From contig NC_054552.1 of assembly GCF_017654505.1 (NCBI RefSeq), positions 31,384,597-31,448,596 of the forward strand: a stretch of DNA of 64,000 nt. Reading direction: 5' to 3'. A program made the position numbers and the translations under genes. This stretch comes from Polyodon spathula (taxonomy: Eukaryota; Chordata; Actinopteri; Acipenseriformes; Polyodontidae). This document shows, one piece after another, positions 11,526 through 22,402 of the stretch (the first letter of the stretch is position 1; the number at the start of each line of letters is the position of its first letter). The notes under the pieces were generated by a model. That model saw only the letters and a program-made list of their open reading frames with translations, was not told the origin of the DNA and did no database searches.

Positions 11526-12780
11526 GTGAGAATCGCTGGCACACTGCACCTTCAGATGGACACAAGGAACAAGCAAAAAGATTGTTGCCCAGGGTCTCCC
11601 TCTAGCAGGATGCCTGACCAGCACTGTAGAAACATGCCACTGTGACACTTGACTTCCATGAAGTTTATGACTGAGACTAACCACAGACTGCAGAAGGGGG
11701 AGTATTGTTCTATAGGCTGCAGGGATTGGACCAAAGATTGTGTTGTCTTAAAACATATTGACAGCTGCTTCTTGTCACTACCCTAAACTTTAAAGACCTG
11801 ATTTTCTAATTCCTTCACTCCTACCATTCCAGTTTTTCTAGTTGTTAATTCAGTTCTTCTGTTTAATTTGAATTCTTTTAAAATGTTTTTTAGTGCATGC
11901 TTCTGGCACGCAGGACCACGTTTGAGTCACCTCTTAATGCTGCTAAGTGATGCAGCTTAATTTCCAGATGATTTCTTCTTTTGTCTTGCATCCAGATTCT
12001 AGAATGCAGCAACCAACGTTCTCCACATTGTAAACATTACCCAAACTTAGTGTTATACATTCCATCTGCGAAGCACCCATTTGATTAGATCTACCCACAA
12101 TGCTTTAATAATCACTTGCCACCTATTTTTTATTTTATTTTTTAATTCACACATAATTATGTGCAATAAATAATGTTCACACGGAAAGTGAGTCTTTGTT
12201 TTCTTTGCCGGTGTGTATTTCACTAGCTGTGTATATAAGTGAAGTGTAGACATACTACAGTGTCTATTAGTTATACTGCTCAATTACTCACACACACACA
12301 CACACGAAAGTACTGTCGCCCAAGCATTTACAATTAAACTAAAACATCTCAAGGAATCCTTGTAAAATACATTCAAGCAGTTGAGTGGTTATTAGAAACT
12401 GGCTGCGTGACCACTGCAATCCTAACAGACGCGATTAACACATGTAGTGAAGGGAGTGAGTCATGCCAACATTCACAGGAACTGCCTGACAGGGTCATCT
12501 GGTCGCTAATCATTATGTTTTGCATTCTGAAGTTGGAATCCTGTATCTCTATGCTAAATATTAAGTTATGCATTCGAAACATGCAATTCGGTTTGCTGAA
12601 CAAGAAGTACTGTTTCGGCTTCCGTAATTGTAGTTTCCTATCTACTGTGCTAACTGAACATGCGCTGAAAAGTCTGCGTGCGGTAGCCGCGTTTTGGTCG
12701 ATGCAGGGAAAGGGAAGGGAAGGCAGATAAATTGTCATAGGAGATGAATCTTGAAGAGTCTCTGTAATGTGACGTTTCTG
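11526..12780. other. unc45a 3' UTR and unc45a-rccd1 intergenic space
   Basis: AATAAA at 12165-12170, followed by a GT-rich stretch, is a good polyadenylation signal for unc45a. A short CA repeat lies at 12290-12304. The last 200 bp should hold the rccd1 promoter; no TATA box is seen. No other gene is visible. Confidence 0.6.
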
Positions 12781-15594
12781 ATGTCGTGGTTCGGTTTTGG
12801 GTTCAACGGGTTTGGGCAGATAGTACCCCGAGCTAGAGGCAGTGTTGGAGTAAAGGTGCTGTTTCCGGAAAGACTCGAGTGTTGCGACTGTGATGTCGGG
12901 CAGACTCGGGTCAGTCGGGCCGAGAAAGATGAACAATTACCTAGCGGCACTGAGATCCGGGCGACGTGGAGCAGACTAGCAGTCTTACACCGGCAGACAG
13001 GTACAAAGACCAACAAATCTTACAACAAAACGTATCAGTGCGCCTGCCTAGCTATTGAATACACCGCTATTTCAGGGTAATGACAATGAATGCTTTTTTG
13101 ACAGCGGTACTTGATGCACTGTTACTGTGCTGTATGCAGTCACCATAGACATCATTTTTGCTTCAGAGATTAGATGCCACGGGGAAGAACGCTGCGTTAT
13201 TCACAAGAAGGTGGTAGCCTGTGCAGTTTACCTGATATTTATTTTGCATTTCACTCAGGTGATGGGCATGTCTGCATCTCTGGGTTTGTGGCTAGCCCGC
13301 CCAATCAGAATGCCTGCACCTATGTTCCTGCCACCAAGGGCTGCCACGATGCTCTGATTGGAGAGCGGTACCTGACTGCCTCCTTCGCTGACAAAATAGA
13401 ATGCTGGGATATTGGAGGACTTGGCAGTCCGCCTGTCTGGAGGATGGAGCTAACCAACACTGATGCAGCAGGTAGTGAATTGTAAATACTGAGAATTGAC
13501 ATATATTAATAAGAAAGAATGGTGGCTTATTTCTGGTATTTTTGTGTTTTCTTCATATCATTTCCTTCTCAAGTTCAGATGGAAATACTTCAGTCGCATG
13601 ACATTTGAAGATACTCTAGGTTTTCAAATCATGATCTTTTAAGTCACCCCTGAGCTTACTTAAACAAACAGTAGAGACGTCAAGCACTGGTAAAACCTGG
13701 AGTGGCTCGAACAGTTATGCAGAGTGAAATAGTTTTACAAGAACACCATTCACTGTGAATCCATATCCAATGTGGGTTTAATAATGTTGAAATGAGGTAT
13801 TCACCCACCCAGCTGGCCGTTCTCTTTCTCGTTCCCTCCCTTAGCACTGCCCCTGGCTCCTGGAGGGTATGCCTTTCCGAAGACACCCTTCTATCGGGCC
13901 CTCTCTCCGCAGATCTGCGCCCAGAGGCTGGCCCTGGGGGCGGAGCACGCTGTCCTGCTGAGTACTGATGGGACTGTCTACACCTGGGGCTTGGGGAGGT
14001 AAAAACTGCCCTGTACTATAACCCTGGGGGAGCTACTGAGCTAGGACCACCAGCCCCTAGTGCACTGTAACATCTGAAAACATGACTCCAGTTCCACAGC
14101 AGTTTGAGACATTTGCAATTTAGATTTTGCAGCTAAGTTCAGGTACAGCTAATTCAGCTCTTAATAAAACATATAATGGCTTAAATTGCTATTCAGTGGG
14201 AGTCTTATTTCCATTTCTGTTGTTTTAATTAAAAAACATGACAGACATTTCCATAAACGCCCCCTAACCTCCCCACGCCCCTAACCTTGATGCTCTGTGC
14301 TCTTTCCAGCCATGGTCAGCTGGGTCATGGCAGTGTGGAGAGCCAGTCAGAGCCCCTGGCAGTGGAGGTGCTCAGAGGGCTGCCCATGGGGGATGTGGCA
14401 GCTGGGGGCTGGCATTCAGTCTGCATCAGCGGTAAGAACTGGAGAGCACTGTGAAACCAAGAGGCAGGGTAACGAGATGCACTGGGCAGGAAAAGTGGGG
14501 AAGGCTTCAGTTTATAAATAGAGATTTCATCCAGATTTGTTTCCAGCTGTGTCACATGCCTGTATTTCCCATTGGTTTATTCAGTGCCCCTTTGTGTTTC
14601 TCCCTGGTTTCCTGTGTGGGATGGGTCGTTCAGCGGGGGGAGACCTGTACGTCTGGGGCTGGAATGAGGCTGGCCAGTTGGGACTGCCCTCGCGGAGCCT
14701 GAGAGCACAGGCAGAGCACAGCAGCGCTGGAGAAGGTAGTGTTTCATCATCCTCTTTGACATTGGGGATTTCAAACAAAAAACAGAGCCGGAATAAAAAT
14801 GAAACAGACAGAGGGTGAGTGGCTTTTAAGAAATATGGCAGTTTGCCATAAAAACTATACAATTTATATTTTGAGTGTTAAATTGGGGCCAAATCCACAA
14901 TGAACCAGCAACAAAGACTAAGAATAATTGAAGTATTTTGTATTTTTATATATATGTTTTAAACACAGCAGGATGTGCCACGATACCTACAAGACAGGAA
15001 GCAGCTGAGACACAGGAAGGGGAGGGCTCAGAGGTGTTCATTTCAATCCAGGCTTTTCCTGCCCTGCTGGACTTGCCCGAGGAGTCAGAGATCAAGAAGA
15101 TGAGCTGTGGGTCACGGCATACCGCAGCTGTCACGTGTAAGTGCTTCACATGTCTGGTTGCACTAATAGCACTCAAACTGCACTGTGTTCTGACAATTCA
15201 CTTTTCACCTAGTTGCTTGGTAGCCGTGTTGCGTTGTCTTGCACACAATTAAAACGTTTTCTCTTGTTTTACCAACATCCTATTTGCCAATAAATAAATA
15301 CAGCATTACATTGGGTTCTAGGTGCTGGGGCTCTTTACACGTGGGGCTGGGGTAAGTGCCATTGTCTTAAAACATGTTTATGTATGTATGTTACCCTGGG
15401 GAGGGGAAATATGTAATTTGCCCTTTTGTGTTTCAGGTGATTATGGGCAGTTGGGACACGGCGCCCCCCGGAGCTCAGACCAGCCACTGCATGTAGAGTA
15501 TTTTACAAAAGAAGGGCTCTGTGTTCTTGATGTGGTGTGTGGTTCCTGGAACACTTTTGTATTGGCCTCAGAGCGAGCTCCCTCATTTGAATAA
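12781..15594 (+). CDS. rccd1: rccd1, RCC1 domain-containing protein 1
   Basis: RCCD1 is a small RCC1-like protein reported to partner the JmjC protein KDM8/JMJD5 in chromosome segregation and H3K36 methylation control. Eight exons join in phase: 12781-13000, 13259-13471, 13845-13998, 14310-14431, 14634-14735, 14969-15136, 15322-15351, 15437-15594, giving 388 residues (human about 376). The start [13 protein letters not shown] matches the vertebrate N-terminus, so ATG 12781 is preferred; the frame stays open upstream only through a TTG. RCC1-type blades are visible as [28 protein letters not shown] and [14 protein letters not shown], plus the [10 protein letters not shown] blade motif. Exon 7 is only 30 nt. 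No lesion is seen. A diverged foldback MITE lies in intron 3. Confidence 0.95.
14079..14216. mobile_element. Diverged foldback MITE in rccd1 intron 3
   Basis: It begins CATGACTCCAGTTCCACAGC and ends GTGGGAGTCTTATTTCCAT, matching the ends of the better copies at 18957, 33395 and 44421. The interior is poorly conserved. Confidence 0.6.
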
Positions 15595-15734
15595 GCCCCA
15601 GTGTCTTTATATTTTAGTCCTCCAGGCTCATCTCTCTGTTATGGGATAGAATCTATACTGTTAACCTGACACAGATTTAAAAGGCTTCAGTAAAACATCT
15701 TGATGTGTAGCGATTACACTTTGAAAAGGAGTAT

Positions 15735-15735
15735 A

Positions 15736-15801
<66 letters not shown>

Positions 15802-15830
15802 TATATATATATATTTTTTTTTTTTTTATT
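15735..15830. repeat. (TG)n(TA)n microsatellite with poly-T
   Basis: GT, then AT, then T runs in the gap between the convergent 3' ends of rccd1 (+) and cib1 (-). Confidence 0.95.
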
Positions 15831-16117
15831 TTTTTACTACAACTTTTAATAGTACAGAGTACACCAGAGATGCAGAGTTTTCTTTTCCTGCATATTAAAT
15901 CTTGAAGTACAGTTGCATCAATATGGTTTTCCCATGCTGAATTCCAAACGCGCTGAACAGCATGAAGACTAACCACAACTAACCATCTGTTCAATCAATG
16001 ACAGTAGCATTTTTCTATTACTAGCAGAAACAACTCCTCCCTCCCTTTGTGTACTCATGCAGTTCTACAATAACAGACAAAGCATTTAAGGAAGTAACTT
16101 TTATTGATTAAATAGTT

Positions 16118-16123
16118 TTTATT
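16118..16123 (-). terminator. cib1 polyadenylation signal
   Basis: AATAAA on the minus strand, about 250 bp after the cib1 stop codon. A second TTTATT (plus-strand reading) at 16100-16105 could also serve. Confidence 0.5.
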
Positions 16124-16370
16124 TCTATTGTATAAAAATGCTTCTTCAGGTCAGTAAAACTACATTTAACTAAGAAAAGTCATAAACATTTCCATCAGAA
16201 CATATTAGAATTTAAGGCACAATCAAGGTCAAACTGCATCAGGTTAAAACAAAACAAAAAAGAAAGATTTTAAAAAGGGTTAAGAACTCCAGTATAAAAT
16301 TCAGGTCTTGATTCCGGTGGGAGGTAGCTTGTCCGTAGCTTGTGTCTGCTTCTGGTCCTGGCCTCACAGC

Positions 16371-19300
16371 TTACAGCACAATCTTAAAAGAACTGCAAGG
16401 AAGAGCGGCATCTTAGGTAGTGTCTAGGTCACCATGCAATCCTGGCTCCTGTGGGCAATATGTACTTTGCCACTGTATCCCTAATACAAAGTAGTCTAGA
16501 CTAAAACTTGCTCCAAGGCCAGACTCCAATGGCACTTCAACAAATATAGTACCCTTTCAAGATGTATAAACTCAACTGTGTATTTAGGTTGTCTTTGCCT
16601 TTTACTCAGTCTGCATGGTCTTCTGCCTGCAATGGATATTTAATACAGTTGTGACCTGTACAAATTCAGTGCTGTGCAAGACAGCGCATCAAGCCACTGT
16701 CCATACTCCTCATTTTAATACCCAGGACAGCACTCTCTCTCATCCTACCTGACGAAATCAGGTGACCTGGAAATGACATGCTGGAACTCAGAGAGGTTCA
16801 CTGTTCCGTCTTTGTCGATGTCTGACTCTTCAAGGATCTGCAGTCCAATAAAACAATTATCAACAACATGTCTTGTCCAGCATTTCAGGTACAGAGATTC
16901 CATAATGATGCTGCAAGCACCAGAATTCGTCTAAACTAAATGGAATCCTCCATCACTACTGTAAGTAAACGTCAATCCGATATAAAACGCTCCTATACGG
17001 AGTGCTTCTAAGAGGCTTACATTGTGGATGAGCTGGTTCATCTCCTCTGGGGTGAGCCTGGTCTCAGGGGTGTCTCCAGTCAGGCAGTTCACCAGATGCT
17101 CCAGGTCTGTGCGGTCTAGGGTTCCATCATCATCGAAATCTACACAATGCAAGCAACACCGTGGGTGCGTTAATTAAGAGAGGCTCAGAGCAAGAATTAC
17201 TGCGGTCACTCAGATCACTGATGAAATGAGCCCTGAGCTGCTCAGGAGTTGCAGGACTCAGCATGCCATTAAGTGGGTTCTTTCACAGAGCTGCTCCAAG
17301 AGACTCAGATACTTAACGCATCCCATGGCTTACTCCTCCTCGTGGGAATGCGGGTACATCTTGGCACGTATGGAGATGTGCCTGTATGTAAATGTGGAGC
17401 ATTTTCAAGGACTTTTTCACAGAAGTGAAAGTGTACAGGGTTTCCATGGGTACTTACTTACCGGACCCTGCAGGATATGGACAAAACCAAGCCTGCACTT
17501 AGTTTATATCCAGTCTGAAAAGGACTCGCAAGAGATCCTAAAGGGGTGAGTTGGTATCAAGCTGTAAGTGACCTACAGTGAGAGCACTACATGATTCCTG
17601 AAGTGCTCCAACCCCAGATCTTGTACAAAAGCTGCAGTGAGAAGCAGGCTGAAGTTAAGAGCTGTGTTTGAGCAGCGCTGAAGCCCCTGCCCGGTGTCAA
17701 GGCCTCGTACCGAAGATGCGGAAGGCGTAGTGTGATTTGATCTCTGGGGTGGCGGAGTCGCTGAAGGCACTGAGCAGGTCCAGGAAGTCCTCAAACGACA
17801 GGCTGTTGTCCTTCTCCTCCGAGGTGGAGAACACGTGACAGATCCTTTGCCGGAATGGGTTCGACTGGAAAGCAAGAGAATGAGAGGAGAGAAATAAATA
17901 AATAACCAAATACAATTCTTTGCACCAAACAAAAATCCTTTAGAAACTATAGATACAAAAAGGCTTATAGTTTTCTGACACCAACTAATTTACATCAACA
18001 ATTAACTCCTGTTTGAAGGGCTTATAAAACGAGGTACTAAAATGTATTTTGTATTGTATTGCACTGTAGATCAAATATTCCTGATCGGTCCTGTACCTTC
18101 AGCTCTGGCATGGTCAACACCTTCTCCTGTGGGACTCTGGTGGTCAACGAGTCCTGGTTTTTGGACAGCAACTCGCTGAATCTCCGGTGGGCTCTGAAAC
18201 ATGATCCAAAAAATAATGATTTCTAGCCGCAGCTGAGTCCATGCCACAAGACCCTTGTTTAACATCCTGTCAGTCTCGATTCATCTACTCAGTCCAATTA
18301 ACAGCAGGACACACAAATGGCAGAGGAAAGCAATGTCTGTTCTTACTCCTAATGACCTGTAAACCACCCTGTGTTCATTCTGATAGCTTGCCAGGGAAAT
18401 CAAACGGAAGGAATTCAACCCAATGGACACAAGCAGGGTTGGGGTCAATTCCTGTTTTCCTTTTTAAAATCAATTCCCAATTGATTCCCAAGGAGGAGCA
18501 AGCTTCTCATCTAGTAATAATCAGAAGTCAGAGCACAAGACCAGAGTTCAGCTTCTTTCCTCAGTTACTTTGAACATTGAGAGAATTAGATATTGGTGGA
18601 CTGAAATGGAAAATGCGCTCTCAGCAGGACAAACCACTTTGTTATAAAAGCAAATACTTACAGAAGAATCTCTTGCTTGGTTAAAAATGTCAGTTCCTGA
18701 AATAGTAAACGTTGACAGTTAGTATAAGGGATCTCGCACACTTTGATCAACAGTGAGAATCGTGTAGAAGTGAACTGCATTTCACCAGCGCTGTGAGCTT
18801 TAACAAAGGGTCAAAGGTTCACAATGAAGTTCAACTTTGGTAGCAATATGCACTTTTGTAGGAGAGATTACTGACATTGTAAACCAATACCATAACGAGA
18901 TATCACAGAACTCTCTGGCTAGTATACCACACTGGAGCAAAATGATACCTCACAGCGATGGAAATAAGGCTCCCATTACATAGCACTTTGATCCACTCCT
19001 GGTTTTGCTAGGAGTTTAATAAGACACACCTATATATACACTGTGGCTTACCAAGTTCATATTAAAACCTGGAATGGGTGAAACTGATATGCAGTAGGAG
19101 TCTTATTCCCATCCCCGTGTCAACCATTATCATACATTTTAATGCTAGTGAATGTAGTTTTACATCCACAGGGATACCTTCATGAAAGGGATCATGTTGA
19201 CACTCGGCTCTCCAAGAAGAAATACAATTAAATGTAAGTAAAATAACACAACAGTACTAGGGCAAGGAAGTCGACGTGCCGCGTTAGTTAATACTAACAC

Positions 19301-19552
19301 CTCGAGCGACTGATGAATGACGTTTTACAATGGTTTTAATTAATGATCTCAAGACAATATAACAATACATACCGGTACTTTGCATCAACAAGTAAGAAGA
19401 CATCCACAACGCACTCACTCTCTCTAACTCCCCACCATTCGCTCAGTCAAGCATAAACAAACACACTTCTTGTGACTACATCATGACAGCGTGTAATGTT
19501 AAATGAATCAGACCCTACAGTTCAATTCTGCTCATAAACAACTTTCATTGTG

Positions 19553-19584
<32 letters not shown>

Positions 19585-19675
19585 CACACATTTATAATTA
19601 TCGATTTACAAATGATATGTTTACCTGGTATTCTGAAAGTAACTCCTTTGATATCTGACTGGCAGACGTCCCCAT
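16371..19675 (-). CDS. cib1: cib1, calcium and integrin-binding protein 1
   Basis: CIB1 is an EF-hand calcium sensor that binds integrin alpha-IIb tails and several kinases. Minus-strand exons in transcript order: 19625-19675, 18662-18696, 18097-18193, 17711-17864, 17021-17139, 16749-16837, 16371-16392. They total 567 nt, giving 188 residues (human 191), all in phase. The N-terminus MGTSASQIS keeps Gly2 and a Ser at position 6, as expected for N-myristoylation. EF-hand 3 loop is DFDDDGTLDRTDLEHL and EF-hand 4 loop is DIDKDGTVNLSEFQHV, both with the acidic calcium ligands. The C-terminus SSFKIVL matches mammals. The last exon codes for only seven residues. The gene is intact and transcribed divergently from gdpgp1. 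Confidence 0.95.
18430..18500. repeat. Short interspersed fragment in cib1 intron
   Basis: GGGTTGGGGTCAATTCC and the following TCAATTCCCAATTGATTCCC resemble, in inverted orientation, 53932-53985 in an rhcg intron. This is a shared but unclassified repeat. Confidence 0.5.
18957..19115. mobile_element. Foldback MITE in cib1 intron 1
   Basis: It starts GATGGAAATAAGGCTCCC and ends AGGAGTCTTATTCCCATCC. The ends are inverted complements over about 50 bp, which defines a hairpin-type non-autonomous DNA element. Same family as 33395-33533 and 44421-44585. Confidence 0.8.
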
Positions 19676-20298
19676 CCTTAATATAATAAAACAAATACAA
19701 CAAGACGCACTCAAACTGAAGTTTCTTTATTTTTGTAACTTTCTATGCTTCCTCTTCCTGCCGCTACGTCACGGTCACCATGGTGATTATATTTGCATAG
19801 TACACAGGCTCTGTCCAAAGATCGGGAAGATCGAGACAAGACAAGACAAGAAAATAATATCAAGGGGGGGATAACTACGTGGACTGAGCAAACTTGCTTC
19901 GTGGTGTCATATTACGCGTTGCAAAGTAAAGAGCACTACTCAACATAACAACCCGGTTTCTATAACTACAACTGAATTATCACAACTAAAAGCAACTTTT
20001 TTTCCTTACTTTTTAAATCGTTCCAAAAACGATTACAGACAAAAGTAGGTAACACAGGTAAAACAGTTTTGGGCTTTTTCAATTGCGATTTATATAAATA
20101 AATACATAAAATAAAGCAGGTGTGGGTGGACTGACAGTACGTGACAAATATATTCCTATACAGTACTTAGACTTTTATGACACACAGACTTATGTATAAT
20201 TAATTTATTTGTCGTTATTTGTGTCCAGGTACTAATGTGGTTTGCTCAAAATGTGCAAGAAGTGTCTACCTAGTTACTACTGCAAGCAAGAGGCAGTC
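19676..20298. promoter_or_regulatory. Divergent promoter region of cib1 and gdpgp1
   Basis: Just upstream of the cib1 start are ETS-like CTTCCTCTTCCTG (19749-19761), a CRE-like TACGTCAC (19765-19772), an X-box-like palindrome GTCACCATGGTGAT (19774-19787) and an octamer ATTTGCAT (19791-19798). The genes are head-to-head with start codons about 1.03 kb apart, an arrangement I recall also in human. Shared regulation is inference. Confidence 0.5.
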
Positions 20299-20672
20299 AA
20301 CATGCAGGGCCGGTGTCAACATGCAGGACCAGGCAACATGCAGGGCCGGTCAACATGCAGGACCAGGCAACATGCAGGACCAGGCAACATGCAGGGCCGG
20401 TCAACATGCAGGACCAGGCAACATGCAGGACCTGTCAACATGCAGGACCTGGCAACATGCAGGACTGGGCAACATGCAGGGTCAACATGCAGGGCAACAG
20501 GCAACATGCAGGGCCAGGCAACATGCAGGACCAGGCAACATGCAGGACCAGGCAACATGCAGGGCTAGGCAACATGCAGGACCAGGCAACATGCAGGGCT
20601 AGGCAACATGCAGGACCGGTCAACATGCAGGACCAGGCAACATGCAGGACCAGACAACATGCAGGGTCCAGA
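20299..20672 (+). repeat. 17-bp ATG-rich tandem array, about 22 units
   Basis: The unit is AACATGCAGGACCAGGC, with GGGCCGGTC and GGGCTAGGC variants and a few indels. Every unit contains ATG. The array ends 38 bp before the preferred gdpgp1 start and lies where the 5' leader should be, so it would supply about 20 upstream ATGs. The unit length is not a multiple of three, so every third ATG is in frame with gdpgp1 in the last units (20608 and 20659 are). Confidence 0.93.
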
Positions 20673-20709
20673 CACACCCACCAACATCATCCGCACGCGT
20701 CATTGCAAG

Positions 20710-21993
20710 ATGTCTGCGCACTGTGCAAGAGCTTGGTCAGCTACCGGGGTCGAGAAAAATGAAACTGGAATCACAGTTCGGGAACAAACGGAACTCCATG
20801 TCTGTAACTCTGCGACACACGAGTTTGTCTACTCGGATAGAGATTTCATCCGGAGCGGGGTTTGCTGGCTGGATAAACGCCGAGTCGGTTCGATCAGCGA
20901 TTGTGGAGCTGGTCAGCCGCTGTCTCGGTTCGATTTGACACTTAGGTTGGGATGGCAGGAGAAGGAGAAGCTCGGGTTTTTCCGGTACCATCTCGGGGAC
21001 TTGCAAACTAAGATTTTGCCCGGCCCGCACGGGTTCGTGGCCCAGTTAAATATTCAACGGGGAAAGGAGAGACGAAAACCGCAAGAAATACAAAGTATTA
21101 GACAAAGCTTTAACCCGAACCAGTTCAACTTTAATAAAATCCAACCAGGTGAAATTCTGTTTGAAATCAGGAAGCAAAATAAGCACTGGCCCAATACAGA
21201 ACCACAATTCACTACAGTCAGCAACGGTCACAGTATCTCAGGTACTGAAGCAGCAATAGATCCGGATGGTCCTGCTTATTTAGATGATGGAGTTACTCAC
21301 ACTAAAACGCTGGTTATAATTAATGTGAGCCCGTTGGAGTTTGGGCACTGTTTGATTATCCCCGAACCATCGCTGTGCCTCCCTCAGGTTCTAACCCGGG
21401 ACGTGGTCCGAATCTCGATCGAGTCGGTTCTGATGAGTTCCCATCCGGGTTTTCGAGTGGGGTTTAATAGCCTGGGTGCATTTGCATCTGTGAACCATTT
21501 ACATCTTCATGGCTACTATCTGGACCACATGCTTCGCATCGAGTCGGCCCGAACCGAACCTCTCTGTCCGGGGAAAGCATTCCACCTCCTCTCAGATACT
21601 CCCACCGGCTTCCTATTTTACACCGAGGGTGAGCGCTTGGGTGCGTTGATCCAGAACATTTGCAAAGTCACCGACTGTTTAGTGGAAAAGAATATTGCAC
21701 ACAACCTGTTCGTGACTCGAGGCCGCCAACCCGGGACGCCACTTCATTCCGGGCCGTCCCGACCAGGGATCCGCGTCATTATCTGGCCCCGGGTCTCCTG
21801 TTTTGGGGCCAAAGAGGAAGCAGCGTTTAACGTGGCCATGTGTGAGCTTGCTGGTCATTTGCCGTTCAAGAACCGCAAAGATTTCGATAGGATCACCGAG
21901 GCTGAAGTGACTGAAATCATCCAGAAATACCTCCTCCCAGAAAAGGAGTTTTCTATGCTGCAGTCACAACTGATGCACGTTTTACAAGAGTAA
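20710..21993 (+). CDS. gdpgp1: gdpgp1, GDP-D-glucose phosphorylase 1
   Basis: This HIT-superfamily enzyme phosphorolyses GDP-glucose to glucose-1-phosphate and GDP, removing a mis-made nucleotide sugar in the cytosol. A single exon encodes 428 residues from ATG 20710 (MSAHCARAW); in-frame ATGs at 20659 and 20608 inside the satellite would add 17 or 34 residues, and human is about 385. Conserved blocks include ILPGPHGFVAQLN, QFNFNKIQPGEILF, NVSPLEFGHCL and GFNSLGAFASVNHLHLHGY, whose HxHxH triad is His263, 265 and 267. FVTRG and AFNVAMCELAGHLP follow. The insert after EIRKQNKH (around residues 160-190) is longer than in human. The body is CpG-rich, unlike its surroundings. No lesion is seen. 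Confidence 0.95.
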   Translation: MSAHCARAWSATGVEKNETGITVREQTELHVCNSATHEFVYSDRDFIRSGVCWLDKRRVGSISDCGAGQPLSRFDLTLRLGWQEKEKLGFFRYHLGDLQTKILPGPHGFVAQLNIQRGKERRKPQEIQSIRQSFNPNQFNFNKIQPGEILFEIRKQNKHWPNTEPQFTTVSNGHSISGTEAAIDPDGPAYLDDGVTHTKTLVIINVSPLEFGHCLIIPEPSLCLPQVLTRDVVRISIESVLMSSHPGFRVGFNSLGAFASVNHLHLHGYYLDHMLRIESARTEPLCPGKAFHLLSDTPTGFLFYTEGERLGALIQNICKVTDCLVEKNIAHNLFVTRGRQPGTPLHSGPSRPGIRVIIWPRVSCFGAKEEAAFNVAMCELAGHLPFKNRKDFDRITEAEVTEIIQKYLLPEKEFSMLQSQLMHVLQE

Positions 21994-22261
21994 ACATTGA
22001 GCACGGAGAACTTGTACTGTAATGTAGTTGTAATGTTAAGAAAAAACAGTCTGTCAGCTAAATATGCTACATACGTACAACCCAAAATGCTTTAAAAAAA
22101 AAAAAAAAAGTTATAAAGTTATACAACACCATTCTTTTTTTTCTTTTCTTTCCTTGTTCCATATACATTTTGGTCAAATGGGTTGTGTAAATATTATAAT
22201 TCTGTTATATTATATTGCCACACTGAAGAATGAGTACGTGGAAGTTCAGTTAATAGCCTAA

Positions 22262-22402
22262 TGCTGTTGAAGCTGACACCCTGGGATCCTTCAAGATGCT
22301 GCTTGATGAGACTCTGGGATCAATAAGCTACTAACAACCAAACGAGCAAGATGGGCCGAATGGCCTCCTCTCGTTTGTAAACTTTCTTATGTTCTTATGT
22401 TC
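22262..22402. mobile_element. Retroelement 3' tail (non-teleost fish repeat)
   Basis: It contains GATGGGCCGAATGGCCTCCT and ends in the short tandem tail TTCTTATGTTCTTATGTTC. I recall this sequence as a very abundant dispersed tail in sturgeon, paddlefish, gar and bichir DNA. The octamer tail suggests a LINE/SINE of the CR1/L2 type. Family name not verified. Confidence 0.7.

Noticed and set aside
12751..12780. Upstream extension of rccd1 (KSLCNVTFL)
   Set aside because: It would need a TTG start; the conserved N-terminus begins at ATG 12781.
14736..14814. Longer form of rccd1 exon 5 to a GTGAGT donor at 14815
   Set aside because: It ends in the wrong phase for the next exon (14969), whereas the donor at 14736 fits.
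20219..20762. Overlapping open frames rich in HAGPGNMQ on plus, and CCLVLHVA on minus
   Set aside because: Artefacts of the 17-bp array; all frames show the same periodic peptide.
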